Shown here one piece after another: positions 62,281-64,000 of a DNA stretch of 64,000 nucleotides (positions within the stretch are counted from its first letter, which is position 1; each line of letters opens with the position of its first letter). The translations under genes were made by a program, and so were the position numbers. The stretch is from Proteles cristata cristata (taxonomy: Eukaryota > Chordata > Mammalia > Carnivora > Hyaenidae): the NCBI GenBank assembly GCA_017311185.1, contig JAESUZ010002684.1, forward strand, positions 961,893 through 1,025,892. The letters run 5' to 3'. The notes beneath the pieces are model-generated. The model was not told where the DNA came from. It was given only the letters and a program-made list of their open reading frames with translations, and did not search any database.

Positions 62281-62912
62281 AAATAATTGGGGATTTCAAA
62301 CAAATACTTCCAAACTCAGTTTGGAGATCTCATAGCCCATATGTAGTAGAAATACTATCAAGTGCTTATCTTGCTATTTGATGGCCAGAAGAAAGAAAGA
62401 AAGAAAAAGGAAGGAAGGAAGGAAAAAGAGATGTTTTATTATAAAGTGCAGCCTCTTAAGATAAGGAGGAGGTGCCCCCAGGTATATTCTACCATGTGGG
62501 CCCTTAAGCTCAAGCTGGAAATTTCCTTAGTTTCCACAGTTTTATGTTGCTCCCTGGATTTTAAAGGTGCCAAGGATCTGGTTAAGTGGCACAGACCTCT
62601 TGATGCAGCAAGCAGGTTGAAGCATTCAGAATAGAGCAAAGGAGATTTTTCAGGTCTGTTCCCATTCACAAAGTAAGGCACATTTGGCTAAGTGATGTGG
62701 TCATCTGGAGAAAATACACGGATGGTAATTCTTGCTCATGTGCTTGTAATTCTTGCATTTATTCTGCATGTTCTGTACCTTAACAGGGTCCTCGCTTACT
62801 GCAAAATTGTCTGTGGCTGGTTTGCTTTGAATCAAGACTATGGTGTTTCAGAGGTGGATAGTCCTCAGCTGAGGTTAAAGATCTTGCCAGTAAATATCAC
62901 TCCCTAGGACTT
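62281..62912 (+). other. PRKG1: intron, single-copy
   Basis: Contains the GAAA/GGAA purine tract at 62389-62428. Nothing else recognised. Confidence 0.5.
62389..62428. repeat. (GAAA)n(GGAA)n purine tract
   Basis: GAAGAAAGAAAGAAAGAAAAAGGAAGGAAGGAAGGAAAAAG, all purine on the + strand. Repeated GGAA units also match the ETS-factor core, though in an intron this is most likely coincidental. Confidence 0.92.
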
Positions 62913-62923
62913 TGATTGAACTT

Positions 62924-63142
62924 AAAAAATATACATATGTATATATTTAATGTTTAAATATTTTGAGAGAGAGAGAAAGCATGAGCCAGGGTAGGGGCAG
63001 AGAGGGGAGAGAATCCCAAGCAGGCTCTGCATTGTCAGCACAGAGCCTTATGCAGGGCTCAAATGCACAAACCATGAGATCATGAGCTGAGCTGAAATCA
63101 AGAGTTGAATGTTTAACCAACTGAGCCACCCAGGTGCCCTTC
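62924..63142 (-). mobile_element. SINEC SINE, antisense, with 11-bp target duplication
   Basis: AAAAAATATACATATGTATATATTTAATGTTTAAATATTTTGAGAGAGAGAGAAAGC, CAGGCTCTGCATTGTCAGCACAGAGCC, GAGATCATGAGCTGAGC, and CAACTGAGCCACCCAGGTGCCC. TGATTGAACTT stands at 62913-62923 and 63143-63153. Confidence 0.95.
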
Positions 63143-63153
63143 TGATTGAACTT

Positions 63154-63537
63154 TTATAGCAGGTGTATGATGGACTTCTCCCTCCACGGGGCATGAGTGA
63201 CCCAGTGCAGAGCAGAAGGTGGCTTCATGGTAAATCCGCTCCCCACCCGTCACCCCACAGACTGAAGTAGCTGGACTGATGGAGGAGGGAATATCTTGGA
63301 GGAGGGGAGGATGGAGCCCCTTCAGGGATTCCATGCAACTTGATCTCCCTGATCATTGCTCCTTTTGAGAAGCTTGCGTCAGTGATCTGCAGTCTGTTCT
63401 GCCACTTGCTTCATCCTCTTCATTCTGCTTCAGGAAAGTAAAAAGCGTTAGCACTTATAAACCCTAATTTTTCAAATTTAAGTCCTTAAATATCTAAAAC
63501 AGGAATGATGACCACACAGTAGTTTAATAGCTAAGTG
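63154..63537 (+). other. PRKG1: intron, single-copy
   Basis: Nothing recognised between the two SINEs. Confidence 0.5.
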
Positions 63538-63550
63538 AAAGGGCTGTAAG

Positions 63551-63744
63551 GGGCACCTGGCTGGCTTACTCGGTTGAGCATCCGACTTCGGCTCCGGTCA
63601 TGATCTTGTGGTTCACGAGTGTGAGCCCCGTGTCGGCTCTGTGCTGACCGCTTGGAGCCTGGAGGCTGCCACAGATTCTGTGTCTCCCTCTCTCTGCTCC
63701 TACCCCCTCCCCCAAAAGACATTATGTAAAAAATAAACAGAAAT
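63551..63744 (+). mobile_element. SINEC felid SINE with target duplication
   Basis: GGGCACCTGGCTGGCTTACTCGGTTGAGCATCCGAC, GAGTGTGAGCCCCGTGTCGGCTCTGTGCTGACCGCTTGGAGCCTGGAGGC, a short CT region and AAAAAATAAACAGAAAT. AAAGGGCTGT is repeated at 63538-63547 and 63745-63754. Confidence 0.94.
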
Positions 63745-63754
63745 AAAGGGCTGT

Positions 63755-63930
63755 GAAGTCGGGCACCCTACACTCCCATCCTAGCTCTGTTTGCTACCTG
63801 ATTTCATTATTCCCTGTCTGTCAAATGGAGACAGTAAAATGGATAACCCCAATAGGGTTATCATGAGGACATCTAGAGCATTTAGTCAGGACCCCACCAC
63901 TAGTTAATGCTCAAGAAAGCTGATATTTTC
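63755..63930 (+). mobile_element. MIR fossil
   Basis: AAGTCGGGCACCCTACACTCCCATCCTAGCTCTGTTTGCTACCTG...CTGTCTGTCAAATGGAGACAGTAAAATGGATAACCCCAATAGGGTTATCATGAGGAC...TAGTTAATGCTC is sense MIR. The SINE at 63551 inserted at its 5' edge. Confidence 0.8.
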
Positions 63931-64000
63931 AGTATAAATGTTCACAAGTGGAGTATTTGCCGCACAGTATCCCTCTGTATCATTAGGTTTCACCTCTTGA

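Overview
The window is mammalian nuclear DNA, almost certainly from a cat-family carnivore. About thirty copies of a tRNA-derived, CT-rich, A-tailed SINE of the CAN-SINE/SINEC type are scattered through it on both strands. The youngest match the felid form: head with GGTTCGAGCCCC, body with CTCAGAGCCTGGAGCCTG, a CT-rich run and an AATAAATAAAA tail. Carnivore-type LINE-1 3' ends and ancient mammalian repeats (MIR, MER5A, MER20, old L1, probably L2) support this. I cannot tell which felid it is.

One coding exon is recognisable, at 21865-21978 on the + strand. It encodes Asp145 to the first base of Thr183 (human type I-alpha numbering) of cGMP-dependent protein kinase 1, PRKG1, and includes the phosphate-binding cassette of the first cGMP site. 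The exon has a clear polypyrimidine tract and AG acceptor and a GTAAGG donor. Its phase (1-1) and residue range fit exon 3 of this very large gene. Everything upstream (1-21864) is therefore read as the end of intron 2, and everything downstream (21979-64000) as the start of intron 3. I found no other PRKG1 exon, nested retrogene, RNA gene or CpG island.

Layout. 1-14.9 kb: intron with SINEs, an ancient L1 3' end, and a MER20 next to a GT/GC microsatellite. 14.9-19.4 kb: a repeat block with a 5'-truncated antisense L1 inserted in the tail of a SINE, an AT microsatellite, two SINEs and an older sense L1. 19.4-22.8 kb: a MIR, a SINE, the exon, then a second antisense L1 3' end starting only 216 bp past the donor. 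22.8-40.7 kb: mostly single-copy intron, SINE-poor, with several MIRs, a MER5A and a compound microsatellite. 40.7-64 kb: SINE-rich intron again, including a young SINE inserted inside a MER5A and several SINEs with intact target-site duplications.

The window holds no new multi-gene system. Its most useful observations are structural. The two antisense L1 3' ends are close, direct copies of each other on either side of the exon, and the exon is symmetric in phase. A recombination between them would delete exactly this exon in frame. The young SINE insertions are candidates for presence/absence polymorphism among felids.
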